From Blastococcus colisei (lineage in GTDB: Bacteria > Actinomycetota > Actinomycetes > Mycobacteriales > Geodermatophilaceae), in the NCBI RefSeq assembly GCF_006717095.1, contig NZ_VFQE01000001.1, positions 744,001 through 808,000 on the forward strand: DNA of 64,000 bases, given 5' to 3'. Shown in pieces: positions 19,750-30,130 of the stretch. Below the pieces are notes generated by a model that worked only from the letters and a program-made list of their open reading frames with translations, ran no database searches and was not told the origin of the DNA. The position numbers and the translations under genes are program-made. The first letter of the stretch is position 1. Each line of letters opens with the position of its first letter.

Positions 19750-20400
19750 TCACCCCCGATCCGGGGGAGCCTGGAAGCGCGGTAGGAGGGGCGGGGCCGA
19801 GGGCCGGGGTGGTGCCAGGTGACCGTCGGCCATGGCGCGGGCCCGGGCCAGGTCGGCCGGGGTGTCGCAGTCGAGCCAGGGAGGTGGCGCGTCGGCCGGC
19901 GCCTCCGGTCGCCAGCGGCGGACCGCGATCGAACCCAGCACCCGGCGCAGCGACGTCGGCCCCTGGACGTGGCTGACCGCCGCCCGGAGTGCGTCCGTCC
20001 GCCAGGCGCCCAGCAGGTACTGATCGCGGCCGGTGTCGTCGACGACCAGGACTCCCTCGCCGGTGAGGCGTGCCCGCAGGCCGGCGACGAGGTCGGCGGT
20101 CAGGAAGGGAAGGTCACCGGCGAGGACCACCACGACGTCGGTCAGCACCTCGGCGAGGCCGGCGCGGACCGCCGCGACCGGCCCGCCCCCCGGCGGCTGC
20201 TCGCGCACCAGGACGACGTCCGGCGGAACAGGCTGGGGCGGTCCCACCACGATGCGCCGCTCGGCGGCGGCCACGGCGTCGAGGACGGCCGACAGGATGG
20301 GGCGCCCGCCGACCAGCAGCTGGGGCTTGGCCTGCCCGCCGAGACGGGCCGCCCGGCCGCCGGCGAGGATCACGGCGCTGCAGGGCGGCAGGTGGTCCAT
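19750..20400 (-). CDS. mobA: Molybdenum cofactor guanylyltransferase-like protein MobA
   Basis: MobA adds GMP to molybdopterin to make the guanine dinucleotide cofactor. The 216-residue product has the nucleotidyltransferase N-terminus [52 protein letters not shown] (metal-binding GDLP) and a C-terminal [11 protein letters not shown]. The family also includes IspD- and CofC-like NTP transferases, but divergence from fdhD, a formate dehydrogenase maturation gene, supports MobA. TACCGT lies 6 bases before the ATG with no ribosome site, so its mRNA may be leaderless. Confidence 0.8.
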   Translation of the reverse strand: MDHLPPCSAVILAGGRAARLGGQAKPQLLVGGRPILSAVLDAVAAAERRIVVGPPQPVPPDVVLVREQPPGGGPVAAVRAGLAEVLTDVVVVLAGDLPFLTADLVAGLRARLTGEGVLVVDDTGRDQYLLGAWRTDALRAAVSHVQGPTSLRRVLGSIAVRRWRPEAPADAPPPWLDCDTPADLARARAMADGHLAPPRPSAPPLLPRFQAPPDRG

Positions 20401-20406
20401 GCCGGA

Positions 20407-20412
20407 ACGGTA
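20407..20412 (-). promoter_or_regulatory. -10-like hexamer of mobA, leaderless spacing
   Basis: On the minus strand TACCGT is followed by 6 bases and then the mobA ATG. No Shine-Dalgarno site is present. The spacing fits transcription starting at the ATG. No clear -35 was identified. Confidence 0.35.
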
Positions 20413-20436
20413 GGGCCGTCATCGCGACGCCGGCAC

Positions 20437-21285
20437 ATGGGTACCGTCCTCGGCGTGGGACGAGTCACCAGCCGGACGCCGGTGCTGCGCATCCGCGGAT
20501 CGCAGCACAGCACCCGGCCGGACACCGTGGCCGCCGAGGAGCCGCTGGAGATCCGCCTGGCCGGCACGCCGCTGGCGGTGACGATGCGGACGCCGGGTGC
20601 CGACTTCGACCTCGTGCACGGCTTCCTCGCCACCGAGGGGGTGATCGCGGGGCATGACGACGTCGCCGGCCTGCGGTACTGCGACTCCGTGGACGCGGAC
20701 GGCCGCAACACCTACAACGTCGTGGACGTCGACCTCGCGCCCGGGGTGCCGATCCCCGACACGGGGCTGGAGCGGAACTTCTACACGTCGAGCTCCTGCG
20801 GTGTCTGCGGGAAGGCGAGCATCGACGCGATCCGCACGAAGACGTCCTTCGACGTGCGCGCTGATCCCGCGCGGGTGCCGCTCGAGGTGCTGCTGGCGCT
20901 GCCGGACCGTCTGCGCGCCGAGCAGCAGGTGTTCGAGAAGACCGGCGGCCTGCACGCCGCCGGATTGTTCTCCGCGGCCGGCGAGCTGAGCGCGCTGCGC
21001 GAGGACGTCGGCCGGCACAACGCCGTCGACAAGGTGGTCGGGGACGCCGTCCGCGCGGGCCGGCTGCCGCTGGCGGGGCACGTGCTCATGGTGAGCGGGC
21101 GGGCGAGCTTCGAGCTGACCCAGAAGGCCGCCATGGCCGGCATCCCGGTGCTGGCGGCCGTGTCCGCACCGTCGTCCCTGGCGGTCGAACTCGCCCGCGA
21201 GGTGGGCATCACGCTGGTCGGCTTCCTGCGGGGTGACGGGTGCAACGTCTACACGCACACCGAGCGGATCGTCCTGCCGGACTGA
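20437..21285 (+). CDS. fdhD: Sulfurtransferase FdhD for formate dehydrogenase maturation
   Basis: FdhD passes sulfur from a cysteine desulfurase to the molybdenum cofactor before insertion into formate dehydrogenase. The 282-residue product has [33 protein letters not shown], the [14 protein letters not shown] segment with the two functional cysteines (C-x2-C), and [15 protein letters not shown]. No formate dehydrogenase subunit lies in this window. Start ATG 20437 gives a normal length; the upstream frame is antisense to mobA. The intergenic space with mobA is only 36 bases. Confidence 0.93.
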   Translation: MGTVLGVGRVTSRTPVLRIRGSQHSTRPDTVAAEEPLEIRLAGTPLAVTMRTPGADFDLVHGFLATEGVIAGHDDVAGLRYCDSVDADGRNTYNVVDVDLAPGVPIPDTGLERNFYTSSSCGVCGKASIDAIRTKTSFDVRADPARVPLEVLLALPDRLRAEQQVFEKTGGLHAAGLFSAAGELSALREDVGRHNAVDKVVGDAVRAGRLPLAGHVLMVSGRASFELTQKAAMAGIPVLAAVSAPSSLAVELAREVGITLVGFLRGDGCNVYTHTERIVLPD

Positions 21286-21314
21286 CTCTCGTCCGGGGCA
21301 TCACCCTGCCGAGG

Positions 21315-21644
21315 TCACGGTGCAGGTTGCGATTCGTCCGCGATTCCCTCGCCCACGTGGCGACGTCGCAGTGCGAACACCCAGACCACCGTGGCGAGAG
21401 CAGCAACGAGAATTGCCAGGTAGATCCAGGCGGGCGCACTTCGCTGGGGATCGAGCAGGCGGACAACCACAGTCACCGCGGCCAGGCCGGGGCCTACCGC
21501 CACCCATGCTGACGGCCGGTTCCTGTTCGAACGCTCGGACGACGGAGGCTCTCGGCTCGGCGGCACGAGAACGATCTTGCTCGGGGTAGGGAGTCGGTGC
21601 CACCGCGACGTCCCGGGGTGGGCCGCCCGCGGGTCCGGCATCAC
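21315..21644 (-). CDS. Small hypothetical membrane protein
   Basis: This 109-residue ORF has a hydrophilic, Pro/Arg/Ser-rich first half and two predicted membrane helices (WVAVGPGLAAVTVVVRLL and WIYLAILVAALATVVWVFAL). These are followed by the basic RRRHVGEG and a short polar tail. It resembles small two-helix actinobacterial membrane proteins of unknown role. It fills the gap between fdhD and the mog/moaB gene. The start is uncertain, and the real protein may begin later, near the first helix. Confidence 0.5.
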   Translation of the reverse strand: MMPDPRAAHPGTSRWHRLPTPSKIVLVPPSREPPSSERSNRNRPSAWVAVGPGLAAVTVVVRLLDPQRSAPAWIYLAILVAALATVVWVFALRRRHVGEGIADESQPAP

Positions 21645-21720
21645 CGCAGCCCTGGGCCGAGACGCCGACCGATGGCTGCAAGAAACCGGCCCGTCAGCCA
21701 GGAGCGCGGGTTCCGTTCGC

Positions 21721-22227
21721 CTAGGCCGGCGGGTGGTCGCCGCCGCGGAGCTGGCTGACCACGTGGGGGAGCAGCGGTCCGAGGACGGCCAGCCCGTCCT
21801 TCACGCCGCCGGTGGAGCCGGGCAGGTTCACGATCAGCGTGCGCCCCGCCGTACCGGCCAGGCCGCGGGAGAGCACCGCCGTGGGCACGCCGTTCTCGGC
21901 CCCGTACCGGCGCACCGCCTCCGCGATCCCCGGCGCCTCCCGCTCGAGCATGGCGCGCGTCGCCTCCGGCGTGACGTCGGTGGGCGAGAGGCCGGTGCCG
22001 CCGGTGGTGAGGACGACGTCGAAGCTCGCGTCGGCCGCGGCGCGCAGCACCGCCTCCAGCTCGGCGGCGTCGTCCGGCCGCACGTGCGGGCCCTCGACGT
22101 CGAAACCGAGCCGGGCCAGGCCCTCGGCCAGCACCTGCCCGCTGCGGTCCTCGTAGACGCCGGCGGCGGCACGGTTGGACGCCGTGAGCACCATCGCGCG
22201 GGCGTCGGCAGGCAGCTCGGCGGTCAT
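21721..22227 (-). CDS. mog: Molybdopterin adenylyltransferase-like protein (MogA/MoaB)
   Basis: MogA/MoaB adenylates molybdopterin before molybdate insertion. The 168-residue product has the family's MPT-binding motif VVLTTGGTGLSPTDVTPEAT, preceded by VLTASNRAAAGVYEDRSG. It ends with LIVNLPGSTGGVKDGLAVLG. The start ATG 22227 overlaps the moaC stop by 4 bases; the longer in-frame extension runs antisense to nothing useful inside moaC and is rejected. It lies in a moaC-mog pair downstream of moeA on the minus strand. Whether it acts as Mog or MoaB is not separable here. Confidence 0.9.
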   Translation of the reverse strand: MTAELPADARAMVLTASNRAAAGVYEDRSGQVLAEGLARLGFDVEGPHVRPDDAAELEAVLRAAADASFDVVLTTGGTGLSPTDVTPEATRAMLEREAPGIAEAVRRYGAENGVPTAVLSRGLAGTAGRTLIVNLPGSTGGVKDGLAVLGPLLPHVVSQLRGGDHPPA

Positions 22228-22697
22228 CGGGTCCACTCCCCGCTCTTCCCGCCGGATTTCCGCAGCAGCCGGACGTCGGTGATGGCCGCCCGCGGGTCCA
22301 CCGCCTTCACCATGTCGATCATGGTGAGCCCGGCGACGGCCACTGAGGTGAGCGCCTCCATCTCCACCCCGGTCCGGTCGGCGGTGCGGGCGGTGGCGGT
22401 GATCTCCACCGCCTCGTCGGTCACCTCGATGTCGACGGTGACGCCGTGCAGCGCGATGGGATGGCACAGCGGCACGAGGTCCGGCGTCCGCTTGGCCCCC
22501 GCGATGCCCGCGATCCGGGCGACGGCCACGGCATCACCCTTGGGTACCCCGCGCCCGCGGAGGAGGTCGACGACCTCGGGGCTGACCAGCACGCGGCCGG
22601 CGGCGGTCGCCTCGCGTGCGGTGACCGGTTTGGCGCTCACGTCGACCATCCGGGCGGCGCCGGTCTCGTCGACGTGGGTGAGCCGCTGTTCCGTCAT
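22224..22697 (-). CDS. moaC: Cyclic pyranopterin monophosphate synthase MoaC
   Basis: MoaC makes cyclic pyranopterin monophosphate, the second step of molybdenum cofactor synthesis after MoaA. The 157-residue product has THVDETGAARMVDVSAKPVT, AKRTPDLVPLCHPIALHGV (with the conserved CHP) and the GVEMEALTSVAVAGLTMIDM block. Length is standard. It is followed by mog with a 4-base overlap. moaA is absent from the window. Confidence 0.95.
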   Translation of the reverse strand: MTEQRLTHVDETGAARMVDVSAKPVTAREATAAGRVLVSPEVVDLLRGRGVPKGDAVAVARIAGIAGAKRTPDLVPLCHPIALHGVTVDIEVTDEAVEITATARTADRTGVEMEALTSVAVAGLTMIDMVKAVDPRAAITDVRLLRKSGGKSGEWTR

Positions 22698-22848
22698 CGT
22701 GCGTCTCCTGTTCGGCTCCGCGCTCGCTCCGCTCCTCGCTCCACGCCCCAGGCCGCCTCCGCGGTCGGTCCGCTCCTCGCTCGTTCCTCGCTGCGATGCT
22801 CCCTCCCTGTCGGCGGCCGCCTCGCTGCGATGCTCACTCGCTGTCGCC
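22698..22848. repeat. Low-complexity CGCTC-rich spacer with a duplicated 16-mer
   Basis: The moaC-moeA spacer is made of CGCTCGCTCC-like runs. CCTCGCTGCGATGCTC occurs exactly at 22786-22801 and 22820-22835, and the similarity continues for about 10 further bases. This resembles the short GC-rich intergenic repeats common in high-GC actinobacteria. No gene or promoter is evident. Confidence 0.6.
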
Positions 22849-24051
22849 TCACTGCAGCGCTCCTTCGATCAGCACGACGTCCACCTCGGCGCCGGCGGAC
22901 AGTTCGGTGACGTCCTGTGGAACGACGACCAGGCAGTTGGCGCGGGCCAGGTGTGCCACGAGGTGGGAGCCGGGGCCGCCGACCTGGGAGACCTGGCCGC
23001 CGTCGAAGCGGCCACGCAGGAACTGCCGCCGCCCGGCCGGTGAGCGCAGTGGTCCGGTCAGCCGGGCAGGCACGTGCAGCCGGTCGGGGGACGCGTGACC
23101 CATCGCCCGCCTCAGGGCCGGCCGGACGAACACCTCGAAGGAGACGAACGCGCTGACCGGGTTGCCCGGCAGCGTCACCACGGGAACGCCGTCCACCGTG
23201 CCGGCGCCCTGCGGACCGCCCGGCTGCATCGGCACCTTCACGAACTCCACGGTGCCCAGCTCCCGGAAGGCGTCCTTGACCACCTCGTAGGCGCCCGCGC
23301 TGACGCCGCCGCTGGTGATGAGCAGGTCCGCGCTCGCGACCTCGGCCCGCACGGTGGTGAGGAACTGCTCGACGTCGTCCGGGACGAAGTGCAGCCGCCG
23401 GGCCACGCCGCCCGCCTCCTCCACGGCCGCGACGAGCAACCGGGAGTTGGACTCGTAGATCTGGCCCGGCAGCAGCGGCTGCCCCGGTGCGACGAGCTCG
23501 CTGCCGGTCGACAGGACCAGGACCTGCGGCCGCCGGCGCACCGGCAGGACGGTGACCCCCACCGCCGCGGCCAGGCCCAGCTGGGTGGCCCCGAGCGGGC
23601 TGCCGGCCTCCAGGGCGACCGTGCCCTCGGCGATGTCCTCGCCGGCCGCGCGCAGATGGCTGCCCGCGGGGGGCGCGTCACGGATCTCCACGACGTCGGT
23701 GCCGCCGTCGGTGAGCTCCACGGGGACGACGACGTCGGCTCCCGGCGGGAGGGGAGCGCCGGTCATGATCCGTTGCACGGTTCCCGGGGCCAGCGGGACG
23801 ACGTCGGTGCGCCCGGCCGGGATGTCGTCGGCGACGGGGAGCGTCACGGGAGTACGCGACACCTCGGTCCAGCGGGCGGCGTACCCGTCCATCGCGGAGT
23901 TGTCGAAGCCCGGCAGGGCGACCGCGGCCGCGACGTCCCTGGCCAGTACGCGACCGTGCGCCTCGGCGAGGGGGACCTCCTCCTCGCCGAGCGGGGGCAG
24001 CAGCGCAGCGACCGCTGCGCGGTGTTCCTCGACGGTGCGCACGGGGCACAT
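22849..24051 (-). CDS. moeA: Molybdopterin molybdenumtransferase MoeA
   Basis: MoeA inserts molybdate into adenylated molybdopterin. The 400-residue product has the N-terminal LPGFDNSAMDGYAARW motif, IMTGAPLPPGADVVVPVE, VLVLSTGSELVAPGQPLLPG and ITSGGVSAGAYEVVKDAF. The substrate-pocket segment TLPGNPVSAFVSFEVFV is followed by a C-terminal beta domain. The start is ATG 24051 (MCPVRTVEEHR) or GTG 24045. The very long upstream in-frame extension is antisense to the sugar kinase and is rejected. Confidence 0.94.
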   Translation of the reverse strand: MCPVRTVEEHRAAVAALLPPLGEEEVPLAEAHGRVLARDVAAAVALPGFDNSAMDGYAARWTEVSRTPVTLPVADDIPAGRTDVVPLAPGTVQRIMTGAPLPPGADVVVPVELTDGGTDVVEIRDAPPAGSHLRAAGEDIAEGTVALEAGSPLGATQLGLAAAVGVTVLPVRRRPQVLVLSTGSELVAPGQPLLPGQIYESNSRLLVAAVEEAGGVARRLHFVPDDVEQFLTTVRAEVASADLLITSGGVSAGAYEVVKDAFRELGTVEFVKVPMQPGGPQGAGTVDGVPVVTLPGNPVSAFVSFEVFVRPALRRAMGHASPDRLHVPARLTGPLRSPAGRRQFLRGRFDGGQVSQVGGPGSHLVAHLARANCLVVVPQDVTELSAGAEVDVVLIEGALQ

Positions 24052-24114
24052 CCTGTCCGATCGACGGCCTGCCGGCGCCGGCAGGCCGAGAACCGCCGAC
24101 GAGGGGACGCGTGG

Positions 24115-25095
24115 ATGGCCGACGTCGTCGTCCTCGGCCAGGTGGGCCGGGACCTGGTCGTCCGCACGCGCTCGTTGCCGGAGGCGGGCGGTTCGACGAC
24201 GGCGGAGGACCTCCGCGAGCTGCTCGGCGGGAAGGGCGCCAACCAGGCGGTCGCGCTGGCGCAGCTGGGCGTGCCCGTCGCGCTCGTCGGGGTCGTCGGG
24301 GACGACGGCCCTGGACGGCAGGTCCGTGACCAGGCCGCCGCGGACGGCATCGACGTCTCCTGCGTCGTCGTCCGCCCCGATGCAGGGACGGCGCTCCTCC
24401 TGGACCTGGTCGAGGACGGTGGCCGCCGCCGACTGGTCGAGCACGTTCCTCCCGAGGTCCTCCTCACACCCGGGGACGTCGCGGCCGCTGCCGGGGAGCT
24501 CCGGTCCTGCCAGGTGCTGCTGGCCCAGCTCCAGCAGCCCGGGGACGCCATTCGCGCCGCTCTGGGGCTGGTGCCCGACACCGCCTTCGTGGTCAGTGAC
24601 GGCGCTCCCGCCGACGAGGCCACCCGTGCTGCGGTGATCGCCCGCGCCGCCGTCGTCCGTGCCGACGCCGTGGAGGCCGGACGCCTCGCCGGGCGGCCGC
24701 TCGCCGGGGTCGACGAGGCCCGGGAAGCCGCAGCCGAGCTGCTGACCGCGGGGCCGCGGCTGGTGGCCCTCTCGGTCGGGGAGGCGGGGGACCTGGTCGT
24801 CTGGCGGGCCGGTCCGACGCTGGGCGCCGCATCCCGCGACCCCGAGGTCGATCCGCGCTGGGCCGACGGCGAGGTCCTGGTGCCGCACCTGGGACCGCCT
24901 CCGATGGATCCCACGGGAGCCGGCGACGCCTACGCCGCGGTCCTGACCGCCAGCCTGCTGGGCGGGGCCGGGCCCGAGGAGGCCGCGTGGGCCGCCTCGG
25001 CGGCGGCGGCGGTCACCGTCGCCCATGCCGGGGGGCGCCCGCAGCTCGACGCCGGTGCGCTGGGTGAGGTGATCCGTCGGCACCGGGCGGCCTGA
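24115..25095 (+). CDS. PfkB-family (ribokinase-like) carbohydrate kinase
   Basis: The 326-residue product has the two PfkB signatures: GGKGANQAVALAQLGVPVAL near residue 40 and the C-terminal DPTGAGDAYAAVLTASLLGG with the catalytic Asp. The ribokinase-type GGKGANQA motif suggests a pentose or nucleoside substrate, but the substrate is not determined. GGGGACGCGTGG precedes the ATG, which starts 63 bases from the divergent moeA. The carbonic anhydrase gene follows. Confidence 0.88.
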   Translation: MADVVVLGQVGRDLVVRTRSLPEAGGSTTAEDLRELLGGKGANQAVALAQLGVPVALVGVVGDDGPGRQVRDQAAADGIDVSCVVVRPDAGTALLLDLVEDGGRRRLVEHVPPEVLLTPGDVAAAAGELRSCQVLLAQLQQPGDAIRAALGLVPDTAFVVSDGAPADEATRAAVIARAAVVRADAVEAGRLAGRPLAGVDEAREAAAELLTAGPRLVALSVGEAGDLVVWRAGPTLGAASRDPEVDPRWADGEVLVPHLGPPPMDPTGAGDAYAAVLTASLLGGAGPEEAAWAASAAAAVTVAHAGGRPQLDAGALGEVIRRHRAA

Positions 25096-25143
25096 GCGCG
25101 CCCGTTAGGGTTCGGTCGTACACGGCGAGCACGGGAGGAACGC

Positions 25144-25629
25144 GTGGCCGAGATCGACCGGATGCTGCAGGCCAACGAGGAGTGGTCGCAGCGCTTCCCC
25201 GGCAGCAAGCCGGTGCGGCCGGCCCGCCAGGTCGCCGTCGTGGCCTGCATGGACTCCCGGATGCCGCTGTTCGGACTGCTCGGACTGGACGTCGGCGACG
25301 CGCACGTGATCCGGAACGCGGGTGGCGTGATCACCGAGGACGTCATCCGGTCGCTGACGATCTCCCAGCACCTGCTGGGCACCCGCGAGATCGTCCTGGT
25401 CCACCACACCGAGTGCGGGCTGCAGGCCACCGACGACGTCTCCTTCGCCGACGTCGTCGAGCAGGCGACCGGCCGGCGCCCGCCGTGGGCCGCCCGAGCC
25501 TTCACCGACGTCGACTCCGACGTCCGCGAGTCCATGCGGCTGATCCAGGAGAGCCCGTACCTGCTCTCCCGCGAGGTCCGCGGCACCGTCTACGACGTCG
25601 GGACGGGCCGCCTGCGCGAAGTCGTCTGA
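25144..25629 (+). CDS. Beta-class carbonic anhydrase
   Basis: This enzyme hydrates CO2 to bicarbonate. The 161-residue product carries C35-x-D37-x-R39 (ACMDSRM) and H88-x2-C91 (VHHTECGL), the zinc ligands and the Asp-Arg dyad of beta carbonic anhydrases. The short length matches the actinobacterial group that resembles Rv1284. The GTG start follows GGGAGGAACGC. It lies between the sugar kinase and rplM, and no functional link is apparent. Confidence 0.92.
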   Translation: MAEIDRMLQANEEWSQRFPGSKPVRPARQVAVVACMDSRMPLFGLLGLDVGDAHVIRNAGGVITEDVIRSLTISQHLLGTREIVLVHHTECGLQATDDVSFADVVEQATGRRPPWAARAFTDVDSDVRESMRLIQESPYLLSREVRGTVYDVGTGRLREVV

Positions 25630-25668
25630 GCTCGGGCCCGCGCCGGAAGGCGGAGAACGGGCGACTGG

Positions 25669-25674
25669 TATCGT
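25669..25674 (+). promoter_or_regulatory. Possible -10 element for rplM-rpsI
   Basis: TATCGT lies about 110 bases before the rplM GTG, inside the 154-base gap after the carbonic anhydrase gene. No good -35 was found at the usual spacing, so this is a weak call based on the hexamer and position. Confidence 0.3.
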
Positions 25675-25783
25675 CATCGGCTGGCGCGCGCAAGCCGGCT
25701 GGTGCCCGCGTGTCGCAACGTCTCCCGTGCTCGGTGAGGCGATCCCACCAGCCTTCCCGACGACGACGGAGGACACGAGCGCC

Positions 25784-26227
25784 GTGCGCACGTACTCACC
25801 CAAGCCCGGCGAGATCGCCCGGGCCTGGCATGTCATCGACGCCACCGACGTGGTGCTCGGCCGACTCGCCAGCCAGACCGCGCAGCTCCTGCGCGGCAAG
25901 CACAAGCCGCAGTACGCCCCGCACCTCGATGTCGGCGACTTCGTCGTCATCGTCAACGCCGGGAAGGTCGCGCTCACCGGCTCCAAGCGCGACGACAAGG
26001 TCGCCTACCGGCACTCCGGTCACCCGGGTGGTCTCAAGACCATCAACGTGGGCGACCAGCTGCGCACGCACCCCGACCGCGTCATCGAGCGCGCGATCAA
26101 GGGGATGCTTCCGCACAACACCCTCGGACGGCAGATGCTGTCCAAGCTCAAGGTGTACGCCGGCCCCGAGCACCCCCACGCTGCGCAGCAGCCCCAGACC
26201 TTCGAGATCAAGCAGGTGTCCCAGTGA
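25784..26227 (+). CDS. rplM: 50S ribosomal protein L13
   Basis: L13 is an early-assembly 50S protein. From GTG 25784 the product is 147 residues, starting [20 protein letters not shown], with [20 protein letters not shown] and [20 protein letters not shown], typical of L13. ACGGAGGACAC precedes the GTG. An in-frame ATG at 25727 would add 19 non-conserved residues and is rejected. The stop overlaps the rpsI GTG by 4 bases. Confidence 0.96.
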   Translation: MRTYSPKPGEIARAWHVIDATDVVLGRLASQTAQLLRGKHKPQYAPHLDVGDFVVIVNAGKVALTGSKRDDKVAYRHSGHPGGLKTINVGDQLRTHPDRVIERAIKGMLPHNTLGRQMLSKLKVYAGPEHPHAAQQPQTFEIKQVSQ

Positions 26228-26643
26228 CCAGCGCAGCGACGCTCACCGACGCCGACGGGCGTCCCATCCAGACCGTCGGCCGCCGCAAGGAGGCCATCGT
26301 CCGGGTGCGCCTCCTCCCCGGCACCGGCAAGTTCACGCTCAACGGCCGGACCATCGAGGAGTACTTCCCGAACAAGGTCCACCAGCAGCTCATCCGTGAG
26401 CCCTTCGTGATCCTGGAGAAGGGCGAGCAGTACGACGTCGTGGGCCTCCTCCACGGTGGCGGCGTCTCGGGTCAGGCCGGCGCGCTGCGCCTGGCCATCG
26501 CCCGGGCCCTCATCGAGGTCGAGCCCGACGACCGTCCGGCGCTCAAGAAGGCCGGCTTCCTGACCCGTGACCCCCGTGTCACCGAGCGCAAGAAGTACGG
26601 GCTCAAGAAGGCGCGCAAGGCGCCTCAGTACTCCAAGCGCTGA
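26224..26643 (+). CDS. rpsI: 30S ribosomal protein S9
   Basis: S9 has a C-terminal tail that contacts P-site tRNA. The 139-residue product has [40 protein letters not shown] and the basic end [18 protein letters not shown], the S9 signature. GTG overlaps the rplM stop (GTGA), so the two are coupled. glmM follows 21 bases after, the usual actinobacterial order rplM-rpsI-glmM. Confidence 0.97.
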   Translation: MTSAATLTDADGRPIQTVGRRKEAIVRVRLLPGTGKFTLNGRTIEEYFPNKVHQQLIREPFVILEKGEQYDVVGLLHGGGVSGQAGALRLAIARALIEVEPDDRPALKKAGFLTRDPRVTERKKYGLKKARKAPQYSKR

Positions 26644-26664
26644 CCCGTACGGGCTGCACCGCTC

Positions 26665-28011
26665 ATGGGGGGCAGACTGTTCGGGACCGATGGCGTGCGA
26701 GGTCTGGCCAACGCCGACCTCACGCCGGAGCTGTCCCTCTCGGTGGCACGTGCTGCCGCCGGAGTGCTCGCCGACCGCGACGGGACCTCGCGTCCCGTCG
26801 CGGTCGTCGGGCGTGACCCCCGCGCCAGCGGGGAGATGCTCGAGGCCGCGGTGGTGGCCGGTCTGAGCAGCGCCGGCGCCGAGGTGCTGCTCGCCGGTGT
26901 GGTGCCCACACCGGCGCTCGCCCACCTGACCGCGGAGACCGGCGCCGACCTCGGCGTCATGATCTCGGCCAGCCACAACCCGATGCCCGACAACGGCATC
27001 AAGCTGTTCAGCCGCGGTGGCCACAAGCTGCCCGACGCCGTCGAGGCGGCGATCGAGCGCACCGTCGTCAGCGGCTCGTCCGACGGCCTGCGGCCCACCG
27101 GCGCGGCCATCGGCCGGGTGCGGCCGCTCACGGACGCCGCCGAGCGCTACGCCCAGCACGTGCTCTCGACCGTGGACCAGCCGCTCACCGGCCTCCGCGT
27201 CGTCGTGGACTGCGCCCACGGCGCTGCCGCCGCGACGGCCCCCGACGTCTACCGCCGGGCCGGGGCGACGGTCCACGCCATCGGCGACGAGCCCGACGGC
27301 TGGAACATCAACGACGGCATCGGTTCGACCCACCTCGGACCGCTGGTCGACGCCGTCCGGCAGCAGGGTGCCGACCTCGGCATCGCCCACGACGGGGACG
27401 CCGACCGGTGCCTCGCGGTGACGGCCGAGGGCGAGGTCGTCGACGGCGACGCGATCCTCGCGGTCTGCGCGCTCGCCCTGCACGAGCGCGGCGCCCTCAA
27501 GGGCGACACCGTCGTGGCGACCGTGATGAGCAACCTCGGCTTCCACCACACGATGCGCGACGCCGGCATCGCCGTGCAGACCACCGCCGTGGGTGACCGC
27601 TACGTCCTCGAGGCCCTGCGTGCCCGCGGCCTGAGCCTGGGCGGCGAGCAGAGCGGCCACCTCGTCTTCCTGGACCACGCCACGACCGGCGACGGCCTGC
27701 TGACCGGCCTCGCCCTGCTGTCGCGCATGCGGGCGACCGGTGCGTCGCTGGCCGAGCTCGCCTCGGTGGTGCAGCGGCTGCCCCAGATCCTCGTCAACGT
27801 CCCGGTCACCGACCGCCTGGCGGTGGCGGAGAGCGACGCGGTGGCCGAAGCCGTGAACGCCGTCGAGGCGGAGCTCGGGGAGACCGGCCGGGTGCTGCTG
27901 CGCCCGTCGGGCACCGAGCAGCTCGTCCGCGTGATGGTGGAGGCGCCCACTCAGGAGCAGGCGGATGCGCTCGCCGCCCGGCTCGCCGAGGTCGTCGCCG
28001 GCGTCGGATAG
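26665..28011 (+). CDS. glmM: Phosphoglucosamine mutase
   Basis: GlmM turns glucosamine-6-phosphate into glucosamine-1-phosphate for UDP-GlcNAc and peptidoglycan. The 448-residue product begins [20 protein letters not shown] and has the phosphoserine loop [20 protein letters not shown] (catalytic Ser near residue 100). The metal loop [10 protein letters not shown], the [19 protein letters not shown] sugar loop and the C-terminal [15 protein letters not shown] phosphate loop are all present. It follows rpsI and precedes glmS, the enzyme making its substrate. Confidence 0.97.
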   Translation: MGGRLFGTDGVRGLANADLTPELSLSVARAAAGVLADRDGTSRPVAVVGRDPRASGEMLEAAVVAGLSSAGAEVLLAGVVPTPALAHLTAETGADLGVMISASHNPMPDNGIKLFSRGGHKLPDAVEAAIERTVVSGSSDGLRPTGAAIGRVRPLTDAAERYAQHVLSTVDQPLTGLRVVVDCAHGAAAATAPDVYRRAGATVHAIGDEPDGWNINDGIGSTHLGPLVDAVRQQGADLGIAHDGDADRCLAVTAEGEVVDGDAILAVCALALHERGALKGDTVVATVMSNLGFHHTMRDAGIAVQTTAVGDRYVLEALRARGLSLGGEQSGHLVFLDHATTGDGLLTGLALLSRMRATGASLAELASVVQRLPQILVNVPVTDRLAVAESDAVAEAVNAVEAELGETGRVLLRPSGTEQLVRVMVEAPTQEQADALAARLAEVVAGVG

Positions 28012-28222
28012 CCGGCTTGTCGCGACGAGTGGGGCCCGGAGGGTCCCGCGAGGAACGACGGTGGGGCTCCGCGCAGCCGGGGAACGGCAGTCGGTCGCGG
28101 TGTCGTCCGGAGGACGACAGTGTCGGAGTGACGGACGGGGCGCACCGTGACGCGTGAGGCGGCGGTCGGCGGTCACGTGGCCGCGCCACCCTGTCCTGGA
28201 CGGACTGGTCCGCCCCCGCCGG

Positions 28223-28228
28223 TACTCT
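28223..28228 (+). promoter_or_regulatory. -10-like hexamer of glmS, leaderless spacing
   Basis: TACTCT is followed by 7 bases and then the glmS ATG, with no ribosome site between. Transcription would begin at or next to the ATG. The -35 region is not clear. The preceding 200 bases (28012-28222) hold no gene; CGTCGTCC-type short inverted motifs are the only structure seen. Confidence 0.45.
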
Positions 28229-28235
28229 GGCACCA

Positions 28236-30113
<1,878 letters not shown>

Positions 30114-30130
30114 GGCCCGGCGGGTGACCG

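Noticed and set aside
22849-25083. 744-codon minus-strand frame covering moeA and the sugar kinase region
   Set aside because: Only residues from 24051 downwards are MoeA. The rest is antisense to the PfkB kinase and an effect of high GC content.
28012-28235. glmS ribozyme or riboswitch upstream of glmS
   Set aside because: No glmS ribozyme core is visible, and a -10-like hexamer sits 7 bases before the ATG, leaving no untranslated leader.
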